From Micromonospora zingiberis (GTDB lineage Bacteria > Actinomycetota > Actinomycetes > Mycobacteriales > Micromonosporaceae), in the NCBI RefSeq assembly GCF_004331455.1, contig NZ_SJJR01000024.1, positions 28,166 to 92,165 on the forward strand: DNA of 64,000 bases, in the 5' to 3' direction. The notes under the pieces were generated by a model, which was not told the origin of the DNA, did no database searches, and saw only the letters and a program-made list of their open reading frames with translations. Both the position numbers and the translations under genes were made by a program. Positions 1 to 8,579 of the stretch are shown here, piece after piece (position 1 is the stretch's first letter; each line of letters begins with the position of its first letter).

Positions 1-158
1 ATGGCAATCTTGGTGATGCCGGCGAGGATGCAGTCTTCGACTGCGTACTGCACGACTGGTTTGTTGAGGACGGGCAGCATGCACTTGTTGAGGGTTTTCG
101 CGACGGGGAAGAATCTGCTGCCGAATCCCGCAACGGCAATAACGGCTTTGGTAACCAC
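1..158 (-). CDS. UTP-glucose-1-phosphate uridylyltransferase-like nucleotidyltransferase, N-terminal part
   Basis: Only the first 52 codons are inside the window; the gene runs off the left edge. The translation begins VVTKAVIAVAGFGSRFFPVA and continues to a KCMLPVLNKPVVQYAVEDC segment. This is the N-terminal nucleotide-binding signature of GalU/RmlA-type sugar-1-phosphate nucleotidyltransferases, which make UDP-glucose or similar from UTP and a sugar phosphate. The usual GxGTR form is read here as GFGSRFFP. A GTG start at 158 is chosen because an AGGGGAAG Shine-Dalgarno precedes it. It lies downstream of the glycosyltransferase on the same strand, so it may supply that enzyme's donor. The exact substrate is unknown. 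Confidence 0.75.
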   Translation of the reverse strand, partial: MVTKAVIAVAGFGSRFFPVAKTLNKCMLPVLNKPVVQYAVEDCILAGITKIA

Positions 159-281
159 AGGCAGTGTCTTCCCCTTCGCTTTGGCCGTGTCGGTGGCCAG
201 TGTACGTAGGGGTGAGTTGGTGCGTGGTGCGTCTACCGAAGTTGGCGCTCGTCTTGTCGCTCCTCGCTGGCCCTGTTGCGG

Positions 282-2447
282 TCAGGCGGGGCTCTCGATG
301 GCGTCTTGGCTCGATGTAGACGGCCTTTTGGCTGGCCCGGCCGGGCGGATCGTGACGGGGGTGGCTGCTTGCCGCCGTGTGGCATGTGCGAGTCCCCCGG
401 CGTCGGCGATGAGAGTGAGGGTGGGGGTGGGGCGACGGCCGGGTGTGAACCGGTGTCGGTGCGCTTGCTGGCGGACGTGGCTGAGCATGGCGTCGTAGTC
501 GCGTGGTGTGCCTACGGCCCCGTCGGTCCATTGGTGCAGGGCGCAGATGCCGGTTTCGTTGATGGTTTGGCCGGCGAGGTGGGTGAGGGCTAGTAGTTCG
601 GTGTCGAAGCTGAGGTGTCGGTCGCGGGTGGCGGGGAGGATGTCGCGGAGTAGGCCGGCGGGGAAGGCTTTGAAGCCGGCTTGGGGGTCGTTGACGTGGT
701 CGAGGTCGAGTAGTTCGGCGACGGCCTGTTGGTAGAGCTGGTTGGTGCGGGTGGGACCGGTGGGCGGGTAGTAGCCGTGGGCGTCGGGGGTGCGGCGGGA
801 GCCGATCGTCGCGCCTGTGCCGGGGGCTGCGGCGAGGGCGTGGAGGAGGAGCCCGAGTTGGTCGAGGGGGTAGGTGAGGTCGGCGTCGGTGTAGGCGAGG
901 GTGGGGTATCCGGCGTCGAGCAAGCGTGCGAGGCCCCACAGGACCGCGCCGCCTTTCGCCGTGTCGTCGGGGCTACTAGCGGGCTGTGTCGCGTTGTCGT
1001 CGCTGGTCGCGCCGGCCTGGTAGGGGTAGGCGGCGATGGTGGTGATAAGTCCTGGAGTGGCCGGGTGGTCGGCCAGGATCCGGCGGAGGGACAGGGCGGA
1101 GTCGCCGGTGGGGCTCTCGTCGACGAAGAGGATGCCGACCCGTGCCTCGGGTGTGGTGTTGATCAGCCAGGCGAGCTGGGCGAGTTTGACGCGGGCGGCG
1201 TTTTGGCCATGCGGGTTGTCTGGCGAGGACGGTGCGAGGCGTGGGGTTTCGTCGCGCAGGGGGATGACGATGCCGACGTTGATGGGCTTCGTGGCGTCGA
1301 TGAGGTGGCTCTTGGAGCGGGCGGCTTTGACGGCGGCCATGAATCCGGTGATGTGCAGGTCACCTGGCATGCGGTGGCGGTGGAGTTTGGCTAGGCCGCG
1401 GGCGAAGGCGAGCAGGTGGGTGTCGTCGGTGAAGCGGTCGAGGGGGCGGATGCCGTGGTAGCCGGTGAGCCGGTCGGCAACCGCGTGGAGTAGTTGTCTT
1501 CCGGCAGGGTCGGTTGCCCAGTATGCGGTAGGAGTGTCTGGGTGGGCGCGGGCATGCTCAGCGAGAAGGTGGTAGGCGGTGACGAGAACTCGTTGGTGCG
1601 GCTCGTAGGCAGCGCCGTCGTAGGTGCTTGCGTTGGCAGCCCACACCGCTTCCCACGCCTGGACCACAGCCTCATCATCCGTCTCGCATGCAGAATGTGG
1701 CGCCTGCGCGCGGCATGCGTTCGTGGGTGGCCCATCTCGGAGAGAGTTCACCATCTCGGTGGCGGCGGCTACGTCCGCCGAGGTGTGGACGGTGGCTTCC
1801 ACGCGGGCGAGGAAGGCTTCTATGGCTCGGGTGAGACCGCCGTGCTGGGCGGCGTAGTCATCAAGGATGGCGGCTCGTTGTTCGGTCAGTGGTGCGACGA
1901 GGATGGCGTGCTTGGTCCGCGTCACCAGTGGCGCGGCGAGGTCGATGAACGGGTCCGGTTGTTGCCGGTCGCGGGCGTTGAGGAGGGCCTCGACGGTGGG
2001 TAGCCGGTCTGGGGTGAGTTGGTCGCAGGCCAGGGTGCCGGTGAGGGCTTGAACCAACGTTTCCGGATTGGCGTTGGCAGCGTGGCGGTGGAATCGGTCG
2101 GTGGTGATGAACGCGGCGTCGATGGCGTCCGGTCGGTGTTCGAGTGCGGCGATGGTGCGGGCGAATCGGTGGCAGCCGTCGGTTGTGGGAAACAGCAGGG
2201 CGCGCAGTCGGCCCGTGCTGATCTGTAGCTCCGGGCGGTGGGCGACGAGGGTGGTTAGGACGTCGAGGGGCAGGGTCGCGCGGGCGTCGAGGATCTGTGT
2301 GAGCGGGCCGGCGGTATCCGGGTGGTGGACGGTCAGCAGAGTTCGTAGCGCTGCCGGGTCGGTGCTGTGTCGGGCGAGGGCGAGCGCGAGAGCGCGGTGC
2401 TGTGCTACCGGTGCGGGGCGGGTGAGCAGTGGGCTGGCCGGGTTCAT
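282..2447 (-). CDS. Family 2 (GT-A) glycosyltransferase with a long N-terminal extension
   Basis: A 721-residue protein. A GT2-like domain occupies roughly residues 385-640: a VGIVIPLRDE strand, an FVDESPTGDS turn, a GGAVLWGLARLLD helix, a YTDADLTYP metal/donor motif near residue 520, and a late FDTELLAL acceptor-side motif, as in dolichyl-phosphate glucosyltransferase-like enzymes. The first about 380 residues, rich in Leu, Ala and Thr, match nothing I recognise. The ATG at 2447 has GGAGG just upstream and overlaps the radical SAM stop (ATGA), so the two are translationally coupled. It probably transfers a sugar from a nucleotide donor to a product made by the neighbouring enzymes; the acceptor is unknown. 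No membrane segment is obvious. Confidence 0.8.
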   Translation of the reverse strand: MNPASPLLTRPAPVAQHRALALALARHSTDPAALRTLLTVHHPDTAGPLTQILDARATLPLDVLTTLVAHRPELQISTGRLRALLFPTTDGCHRFARTIAALEHRPDAIDAAFITTDRFHRHAANANPETLVQALTGTLACDQLTPDRLPTVEALLNARDRQQPDPFIDLAAPLVTRTKHAILVAPLTEQRAAILDDYAAQHGGLTRAIEAFLARVEATVHTSADVAAATEMVNSLRDGPPTNACRAQAPHSACETDDEAVVQAWEAVWAANASTYDGAAYEPHQRVLVTAYHLLAEHARAHPDTPTAYWATDPAGRQLLHAVADRLTGYHGIRPLDRFTDDTHLLAFARGLAKLHRHRMPGDLHITGFMAAVKAARSKSHLIDATKPINVGIVIPLRDETPRLAPSSPDNPHGQNAARVKLAQLAWLINTTPEARVGILFVDESPTGDSALSLRRILADHPATPGLITTIAAYPYQAGATSDDNATQPASSPDDTAKGGAVLWGLARLLDAGYPTLAYTDADLTYPLDQLGLLLHALAAAPGTGATIGSRRTPDAHGYYPPTGPTRTNQLYQQAVAELLDLDHVNDPQAGFKAFPAGLLRDILPATRDRHLSFDTELLALTHLAGQTINETGICALHQWTDGAVGTPRDYDAMLSHVRQQAHRHRFTPGRRPTPTLTLIADAGGLAHATRRQAATPVTIRPAGPAKRPSTSSQDAIESPA

Positions 2448-4036
2448 CGCGCCACCTCCGTTAGCGCCAGCGTGCGGGTGATCTTTGTTGCGGCTTGGTA
2501 CTCGGTGTCGACCGGGTAGAGCAGGTTCTGCCTCAGGAAGGTGCGCTCGAACGGGTTGATGTCGTCGTGGATCGTGACCGCGCCGCCCGCGATGGTGAAC
2601 CGAGTGTGGGGCCGCTGCATGCGAGCGAGCAGGTGGCGAACCTGCTCGGATGCCGGTGTGGGGGCGGAGGCGCACACGGCGTGTTGGGTCAGGGGACAGC
2701 GCAGGCGGCAGTTGGTCTCCGGCTGGTCGTGGTGGGCGTTGTAGTCGGGCAGGTAGCGGCCCCGCACGACGACCCGTCCGCAGGAGGAGCGCTTCAACAC
2801 CGCAGGCCGGTCCGCCTCGGGCACGTCGCGGTACACGTCATCGAAGATGGCCATGATGCGGCGCTCGGTGTCGGCGGTGAGCAACTTCTTCCCGGGGGCG
2901 AAGCTGCCGGCGGGGAGCGGTAGGCCGTAGGAGATGAACGAGTTGACGTGGTCGTCGGAGAACTTGAGGCCGCCGAGGACGACGACGCGAGCGCCGACGT
3001 CTCTGAAGGTGAGCCAGACGGAGCGGATGTGCGCGTCGGTGGTGTTGAGTCCTTCGGCGATCGGCCGGTAGTAAGCCAGCACGTTGAGCCGGGATTGCAG
3101 GGCGCGGCGTAGGAAGTCGAGGCGCTTGGCCCGATTTGGTGGCTCTACGGACTCGGGCATGGCCGCGTAGCAGATGTTGATGTCCAAGTCGACGTTGCGC
3201 ATTGCCTCTAGCTCGGCGATCTGCTGGTCGGACAGGCCGTACTTGGTGATGCAGCTGACCCGGTTGGTCAGACCAAGCGAGTCCATCCGCTTTAACGCTT
3301 GCAGGGTTCGGGGCCAGAGCTGCGGGATGAACGCCTCAGACGTGGACATGTGCAGGCCGACCGGGGTCACGTGCGGGGTGAACCACGGGTGGGCCAGCAA
3401 CCGTTCGACCGCCTCGTCCGCCCCAATGAACTCGACCGGCTTCCAAGTGCCGAGGTAGCCGTCGACGGTGTCGCCCTCACGGCGGTAGCAGTAGGCGCAC
3501 ATCAGCGGACAGCCGATACCCATGTCGACGCTCATCCCGCCCTTCATCTGGCTGACCAAGTAACTCGTGTTCAGCCCGTCAGGACCGGCGGCACGCTGGG
3601 ATTCGAGGATCTGCCGTGGCGGCATCACCGGCTGGTAGCCGGGGTCGAGAGTGCTCTTGAGCGCCAGCGGGGCCATGGGGCTGCCGACGATCCCCGGGTA
3701 CTCAAACGACAGGTGGAGGACGAACCGGAGCGCGTCGACCTCGACCGGAGCGAGGTGGTGCGTGGCGGTGAGCGGGGTGACGATCCGACTCCCGGTTTCG
3801 AGGAACGGCACCCGCCGCTCGGCCGGCTCGTGCAGCATCCGATCGTGGATGACGGCAGTGAGCGCACGGTCCAGGCGGCTGCTGCCGGCTGGGCTGCCGC
3901 CCTGGTGGGCTAGGCGAGCGACCTCGACAGCCAGGTACGGATCAGTCAGTGGCCGTAGATCCATCAGCCGGTCGCAGAGACCGGCGCGTACGGCCGGGTC
4001 GCTCAGCGGACTTCCGGCGGTTGTGCTGCTGGTCAT
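2444..4036 (-). CDS. Radical SAM enzyme
   Basis: 530 residues. The cluster motif CPLMCAYC at residues 176-183 gives the CxxxCxxC that binds the [4Fe-4S] centre for reductive cleavage of S-adenosylmethionine. About 175 residues precede it, unlike small activases. A cysteine-rich tail (a Cys in SSCGR, then NCRLRC and AVCA) could hold an auxiliary cluster or a metal. The ATG at 4036 follows a GGAGG box by about 6 bases. An upstream in-frame extension to 4183 lacks a ribosome site. It sits between an Ldh2-type oxidoreductase (40-bp gap) and a glycosyltransferase (ATGA overlap), so a small-molecule or peptide modification pathway is likely. The reaction cannot be named from sequence. Confidence 0.85.
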   Translation of the reverse strand: MTSSTTAGSPLSDPAVRAGLCDRLMDLRPLTDPYLAVEVARLAHQGGSPAGSSRLDRALTAVIHDRMLHEPAERRVPFLETGSRIVTPLTATHHLAPVEVDALRFVLHLSFEYPGIVGSPMAPLALKSTLDPGYQPVMPPRQILESQRAAGPDGLNTSYLVSQMKGGMSVDMGIGCPLMCAYCYRREGDTVDGYLGTWKPVEFIGADEAVERLLAHPWFTPHVTPVGLHMSTSEAFIPQLWPRTLQALKRMDSLGLTNRVSCITKYGLSDQQIAELEAMRNVDLDINICYAAMPESVEPPNRAKRLDFLRRALQSRLNVLAYYRPIAEGLNTTDAHIRSVWLTFRDVGARVVVLGGLKFSDDHVNSFISYGLPLPAGSFAPGKKLLTADTERRIMAIFDDVYRDVPEADRPAVLKRSSCGRVVVRGRYLPDYNAHHDQPETNCRLRCPLTQHAVCASAPTPASEQVRHLLARMQRPHTRFTIAGGAVTIHDDINPFERTFLRQNLLYPVDTEYQAATKITRTLALTEVAR

Positions 4037-4076
4037 CGATCCTCCAAGACGTTGGCGAGTGTCGGACGACGGCAGG

Positions 4077-5147
4077 TCAGGTCGTGCCGATGAGGTGATC
4101 GGTGAGCAGACGAAGATCGACGCCCTGACCGCGTCCGGCATCGAGCAACGATTCGAGGTGCGCTGGATCGAGCCCGATGCCATCGCGTTCGGTCTCGGCT
4201 ACGGCTGCCCAGGCTCGATCGCCGGGCATCCGCGCCCCGTAGCTACCCGGGGCCGGACGGGCGGTGCGGATGGCTTCTGCGAGCTGCTCGACCTTGTCGC
4301 CGAACTGGCCAGCGACGCCGAGGACGGCCGGCGAGACGGTAATGGTGAGTAATCCCCGGCCCTCGGTGGAGGGCAGCGCTGACGCGCCGGTGAGTGGCCC
4401 GACGAGGACGGCGGCGACCGCCGCCAGCGCTGAGCCCTTTTCTCCCAGCGTTCGGAGCACCGCCGCCTGGTGCGGGTCCTGCGTAGGATCTCCGTTCCCG
4501 TCGTACGCCCAGCCCTCCGGTAGCGGGCGGTCGGCGTCGCGGTAGGTTCTGGCCAGCGTGCCCCAGGAGGTTGACGCGGTAGCGCAGTCGACCAAGACGG
4601 GCGGCCGGTCGCTGTTCGGTGTGGCGATTGCCAGTGGGATCGTGCCGAGGACCGCCAGGTTCGTGCCGTGCGGGGCCACGGAAGCGCTGCCGGTCTGGCC
4701 GAGAACGATCGTGACCATGCCGGCCTGCGCCCCCAGCAGCGCGGAGGACCCGGCTGCGCCGATGTGCCCGCATCGGACGGCAGCGACCACCGCTGCCCCT
4801 CCCACGGCGGCCAGCCGCACCGCCCGTCGTACCGCGACCGCCGCTGCCCATGGCCCGACCGCTCGGTCCGCGTCTAGCCGCAGGCACACCCCCGCCCCCT
4901 CGACAGCCCGGATCCGGGGTCGTGGGTTGAGGCTTCCGTCGGCCAGCTTGGCGAGGTAGGAGGCGACCTTTCGGGTGCCGTGGGACAACACGCCGCGTCG
5001 GTCCGTGTCAACCTGCATCTGTGCCACCGTCCGCGCAGCAGCCACCGGAAGACCCCGCTGTAGGTAGCAGGCAGTCACGTACTCCACTAGCCGGTCGGCC
5101 GGCACCCGCACGGCCGCCAGTGGCGGTGTCTCGCCCGTCCCGGTCAA
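4077..5147 (-). CDS. Ldh2-type (malate/L-lactate/ureidoglycolate dehydrogenase family) NAD(P)-dependent oxidoreductase
   Basis: 356 residues, the normal length for the Ldh_2 family of 2-hydroxyacid or imine dehydrogenases unrelated to Rossmann-type LDH. Visible family features are the RGVLSHGTRK segment early on, the GHIGAAGSSALLGAQAGMV strand-turn, SVAPHGTNLAVLGTIPLAIA and the GEKGSALA stretch. The TTG start at 5147 is preceded by AAGGAGAG and overlaps the stop of the GH3-like gene as TTGA, so I prefer it to any upstream codon. In this operon it probably reduces or oxidises a keto or imino intermediate. The substrate is unknown. Confidence 0.8.
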   Translation of the reverse strand: MTGTGETPPLAAVRVPADRLVEYVTACYLQRGLPVAAARTVAQMQVDTDRRGVLSHGTRKVASYLAKLADGSLNPRPRIRAVEGAGVCLRLDADRAVGPWAAAVAVRRAVRLAAVGGAAVVAAVRCGHIGAAGSSALLGAQAGMVTIVLGQTGSASVAPHGTNLAVLGTIPLAIATPNSDRPPVLVDCATASTSWGTLARTYRDADRPLPEGWAYDGNGDPTQDPHQAAVLRTLGEKGSALAAVAAVLVGPLTGASALPSTEGRGLLTITVSPAVLGVAGQFGDKVEQLAEAIRTARPAPGSYGARMPGDRAWAAVAETERDGIGLDPAHLESLLDAGRGQGVDLRLLTDHLIGTT

Positions 5148-6916
5148 AGGTCTCTCCTTGCGGGAACGGGTAGCGCTCCGGTAGGGCGATGAGTTCCGAA
5201 GATCGTGCGGACGGCAGCGCGGACGCTGGCCGGGTCGGGGCTGTAGGTGGTTATCGCGACGTGAGCCGGTGTATGGGCCAGGTCGGCAGGGTCGCCAGTC
5301 GCCAGGTGGATGACCGGACGGCCTTGTTCGGCGAGTGCTCCGATGGTGGCGCGATAGTTGTAGCGGCCGTGGCAGGCGTTGTGCGTCACCACCACCACCA
5401 CCTCCCACCGGGCAGCGTCGAGAACGCCAGGTGAGGTGTCCGTGTTCACGGTGAGGGTCTCGATGCTGTGGTGGAACTCGGTGAGTAAACCGGAAAGGAC
5501 ATAGGGCGTCCGCCACGAGCTGTCCGCACGAAGACCTCTCACTGGCGGAACTCGGACGACGCCCAGCACACCGTGGGGCGGTACTCGGAGCGGCAGGATG
5601 CGGGCGTTGCCCCGTACCACGGTCACCCCCGCCTGGGCTACGCGGAGGCAGACCTCCGATGCCGTGCGACTCAAAGCACGTAACGCAAACTCGTCTCCGA
5701 GGTCGGCCGGCTGTGCGATGCCGTGCCGTCTCACGACGGCGTCGACTCGGGCGACAGAGGCGAGCAACCGATCCGAGGTCAGACGGCCCTTCTCAACTGC
5801 CTCCACCACGGCGGCGACGACTGCGGCCCGGCGGATCGCCAGTGAGGTGTTGGAGTGCCGCACCGCGTCAGCGGGCTTGCGGCGGGATACCTCCGAATCC
5901 ACCATCAGCAGGTCGGCACCGGCCTCCAGCGCCCTAACCGCAGCCTCACCAATGCCCCCAACAGCACGGATGATCGCCGGGATCGAGAGGTTCTCCGTCA
6001 CGATCACGCCGCCAAAGCCGAGCTGGTCCCGTAGCAGTCCTTGCACGATCCTCGGTGAGAAGATCGCCGGTACGTCGTCGATGTCGGCGACCACATGACT
6101 GCCCACCATGACCGCGCTGGCTCCGGCCGTGACGGCTGCCTCGAACGGCAGCAACGCCCCGTGCGACAGTCGATCAAGTCTGCCGATCGTGGTGTGCGGG
6201 TCGGCGTCTACTCCACCGAGCCCGGGGAAGTGCTTGGCGGTCGCCGCGACACCGGCACCCTCCAAGCCGTCCACGAAGGCCGCCGCGAGAGCGGCTACCT
6301 GCTCGGGGTCGCTGCCGAAACACCGCGTACCCAACGCCGGGTTCCCGTGCCCCAGATACAGGTCGCAGACCGGTGCCAGGTTCCATGTCAGCCCGATAGC
6401 CCGGAGTTGGCTGCCGGTCGCTACTCCCGCCTCCCGCGCCAGTTCTGGACTGCCCGCAGCGCCAAGGGCCATCGCGCCGGGCAACAGGCTCAGGTCTGGC
6501 CAATCCGCTGCGTTGAGTCGTCCACCTTCCTGGTTGACCGTCAGCGCCAACGGCCCGTCAGCGAGAGCATCAGCCAACACCGCGCGCACGGCGCGGCTTG
6601 TGGGTACCGCGCCCTTCGACAGTCGGCCCACACCGGCGCCGAACCGGACCGAGATTCGCCGGTCCTCTTCGTCGCCGAGCAGGCGCCGGAAGCCGGGGCG
6701 GACCAGCCTCGTCACCAGCGCGGACAGCTCGCCATCCGTCGTCAGAGGATTGGCCTTACCGGCCGTGCGGCGGGTGCTGCCCCGAGGACGCATGGTTACG
6801 CCGGCCTTGCGGAGCTGTTGATGCACCCATCCGTAGGACCGCCCGGTCTCGGCGGCGATCCACCGGATCGGCCAACCACTGTCGTACCGCGCTAGCACGT
6901 CGCTCGTTGGCGTCAT
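5144..6916 (-). CDS. Glycoside hydrolase family 3-like protein with N-terminal helix-turn-helix
   Basis: 590 residues. Residues 1-50 look like a recombinase-type helix-turn-helix (IAAETGRSYGWVHQQLRKAG). From about 85 on there is a GH3/NagZ barrel: NQEGGRL (about 128-134), LPGAMALG, a KHFPGLGGVDADPH loop (228-241) that includes the general acid/base Asp-His pair, and a C-terminal GH3-like domain. The nucleophile position normally reads (S/T)-D-x-L but here reads T307-E308-N309-L, so the catalytic Asp is replaced by Glu. It may therefore be a weak hydrolase, a phosphorylase-like enzyme or a sugar-sensing regulator. The ATG at 6916 has AAAGGTGA upstream. It is the first gene of the four-gene operon, coupled to the next by TTGA. 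Confidence 0.8.
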   Translation of the reverse strand: MTPTSDVLARYDSGWPIRWIAAETGRSYGWVHQQLRKAGVTMRPRGSTRRTAGKANPLTTDGELSALVTRLVRPGFRRLLGDEEDRRISVRFGAGVGRLSKGAVPTSRAVRAVLADALADGPLALTVNQEGGRLNAADWPDLSLLPGAMALGAAGSPELAREAGVATGSQLRAIGLTWNLAPVCDLYLGHGNPALGTRCFGSDPEQVAALAAAFVDGLEGAGVAATAKHFPGLGGVDADPHTTIGRLDRLSHGALLPFEAAVTAGASAVMVGSHVVADIDDVPAIFSPRIVQGLLRDQLGFGGVIVTENLSIPAIIRAVGGIGEAAVRALEAGADLLMVDSEVSRRKPADAVRHSNTSLAIRRAAVVAAVVEAVEKGRLTSDRLLASVARVDAVVRRHGIAQPADLGDEFALRALSRTASEVCLRVAQAGVTVVRGNARILPLRVPPHGVLGVVRVPPVRGLRADSSWRTPYVLSGLLTEFHHSIETLTVNTDTSPGVLDAARWEVVVVVTHNACHGRYNYRATIGALAEQGRPVIHLATGDPADLAHTPAHVAITTYSPDPASVRAAVRTIFGTHRPTGALPVPARRDL

Positions 6917-6946
6917 GTCGTCACCTTTCGCCGCCGCTGGTGCGGA

Positions 6947-7807
6947 TCACTCAGCCGGACGTGCCTGGCGGCCGTGCTCGTAAAGCTCGTACTGGAACAG
7001 GGACGCCGGTGCGGTGTTGAGGGCTTCCTCGTACGCGAGCAACGCGCCGGTGACACGGTCGAATGTCAACGTCGTGGTGGACCCGCCAGCGTTGAGGCTC
7101 ACGGAGAATCCGGGGCGGCCGGTGATGTCTGCGGCCTCACCGTCGTAGCGCAGGGTCGGGATGGTCGCCAGGACCCGGAGGATCGCCGCGCGCCGGTGCA
7201 GGTCGAGGTACTGGGAGCGGTTGATATTGGCCGTCGCGGCAAGCAGCGCGGTCGGTCCTGCTTCCGGCGGCGCGGTGGTACCCATCCGCTCGATCAGCTC
7301 GGCGGTGTCGGTCGGGATCGGTTCTGGCAATGCGGGCGGTAGCCGACCAGGGGTGTACGTCTCGCGCGTCGGCTCGGCCTTGTCGAACACCTTCAGTTCG
7401 TCGCCACCGGGACGGCGAGTCAGAAGGGGCCGGTCGGCGGCGCGTCGCTCGATGATCACACCCGAGCCGTCCGGATGCCGCCAGCGTTCGGACTCGAACC
7501 GGGCGAGCACGGTGCTGGCTCGCGCCCAATGCCAGATGCGGACGTAGGAGTAGGGACCGGGGTGCGCGTCGTCGGGCACCGCCGCCAGCCGGTCAGCCAA
7601 GCGCAAAAGCTGGTCGCGGACGGTGGTCGGCCTCGCCGCTGTGGTGACGGGGGCTGATGGCATGAGGGTGCTGGGATGGGTCGGCGTGACCGGCACGGGA
7701 TCTGCCGACACCAACGGCGCGGCGACGGCGGCGATGAGGATCACGGCCCCGGCAGCGGACGCGCCGAGAGCACGGACAGGAAGGCGGCGCCTACGCGTGA
7801 CAGTCAT
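6947..7807 (-). CDS. Membrane-anchored CU044_5270-family-like protein
   Basis: 286 residues. There is an Arg-rich cytosolic start (TRRRRLPVR) and one membrane segment (about residues 13-32) running into a Pro/Thr-rich linker. The exported domain contains the W-x-x-A and SYVRIWHW-like aromatic strand, ESERWRHPDGSG and RPGFSV features seen in actinobacterial CU044_5270-type proteins of unknown function. The ATG at 7807 is preceded by AGGAGAAGGA and overlaps the stop of a small upstream ORF (ATGA). A longer reading from a TTG at 7966 in the same frame is possible and would add 53 residues, but it lacks a better ribosome site. Role unknown. Confidence 0.65.
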   Translation of the reverse strand: MTVTRRRRLPVRALGASAAGAVILIAAVAAPLVSADPVPVTPTHPSTLMPSAPVTTAARPTTVRDQLLRLADRLAAVPDDAHPGPYSYVRIWHWARASTVLARFESERWRHPDGSGVIIERRAADRPLLTRRPGGDELKVFDKAEPTRETYTPGRLPPALPEPIPTDTAELIERMGTTAPPEAGPTALLAATANINRSQYLDLHRRAAILRVLATIPTLRYDGEAADITGRPGFSVSLNAGGSTTTLTFDRVTGALLAYEEALNTAPASLFQYELYEHGRQARPAE

Positions 7808-7959
7808 GATTCCTTCTCCTGCTTCCTGCCATCTCCGGTCGTGCGCGTCCCGGGCGCTCGCTGCGGATCCGGTGTGGTCCGGCTCGGCCGGCGGGAGCCA
7901 CGGCGTGAAGGCCGCGCGTAGTCGGCCGTAGCGATAAGGAACTGGTCGGTGGTTGTCAT
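7804..7959 (-). CDS. Possible 51-residue small protein, doubly coupled
   Basis: An ATG at 7959 overlaps the stop of the upstream gene (ATGA), and its TGA at 7806-7804 overlaps the ATG of the downstream membrane protein (ATGA). The product is basic and Arg/Pro/Thr-rich, starting MTTTDQFLIATADYARPSRR, with no known domain. Third codon positions are GC-rich, but so are those of the competing longer reading of the downstream gene. It is either a real small protein or a coupling leader. Low certainty. Confidence 0.3.
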   Translation of the reverse strand: MTTTDQFLIATADYARPSRRGSRRPSRTTPDPQRAPGTRTTGDGRKQEKES

Positions 7960-8540
7960 CGGGCAATTACCATCGTGTGCGAGGCGAGTTGGGTAAGGGT
8001 TTCCTGGAGGCGATCGGCGGCGAGAGCGGCCAAGATGAGGGCCATCGCCGGTCGGGCCTTGTCAGCAATGTCCTGGCCGCTGGGCGCGCTCAACTGCCGG
8101 ATGAACAGCAGCGCAGTGCGGGCGTAGTGGGCCGCGTGGGTAGCTGGGCTGCCGTCACGTCGCAGGTCATCCTCGGTAATCGACTCGGGGTGCGGTGTCT
8201 GGCCGGCAAGCAGCACGTGGGCCGCATGGAGGTAAGCCTCCGCATCAGCAAGCGCAGCGCTGACGTGGGCGGATTCGACGGGGCAGTGGGCAAGGTGCCG
8301 CTGTGCGAGGTCTGTGCACTCGGAGGCGATTTTGACGCACTGTGCCGGGCTGGTCTGCCGGACGTCGTGGGCCGACGCCCACGAACGGCCGATCGGCAGT
8401 GCGAGGGGCCTCGTCATGGTGCCTCGTCCGGTGCCGCTGTGATCCGGGCCGTACTCTGTACCACCAGGCGAGGGGTTGGCTTCGGCGAGCGCGGAAGGGG
8501 CGTGCCGAACTGCCAGCGGTGGGGTTTCGGGCAACGGCAT
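7956..8540 (-). CDS. Hypothetical helical protein
   Basis: 194 residues, function not recognised. After a Pro-rich N-terminus the protein is largely helical: repeated Ala/His-rich segments such as LAQRHLAHCPVESAHVSAAL and ADAEAYLHAAHVLLAG suggest a four-helix or HEPN-like bundle, though I see no RxxxxH catalytic motif. The ATG at 8540 follows a clean GAGGAG by 6 bases. An internal ATG at 8417 with a weaker site would give 153 residues. Its stop overlaps the following small ORF, placing it in the same transcript. Confidence 0.6.
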   Translation of the reverse strand: MPLPETPPLAVRHAPSALAEANPSPGGTEYGPDHSGTGRGTMTRPLALPIGRSWASAHDVRQTSPAQCVKIASECTDLAQRHLAHCPVESAHVSAALADAEAYLHAAHVLLAGQTPHPESITEDDLRRDGSPATHAAHYARTALLFIRQLSAPSGQDIADKARPAMALILAALAADRLQETLTQLASHTMVIAR

Positions 8541-8579
8541 GGACTCCTCATAACGATGTGGAAGCGGCAGACCAGCCGG

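Noticed and set aside
1..498. Plus-strand reading at the left edge
   Set aside because: It is the complement of the nucleotidyltransferase start and of intergenic DNA; the minus-strand frame carries the recognisable motif.
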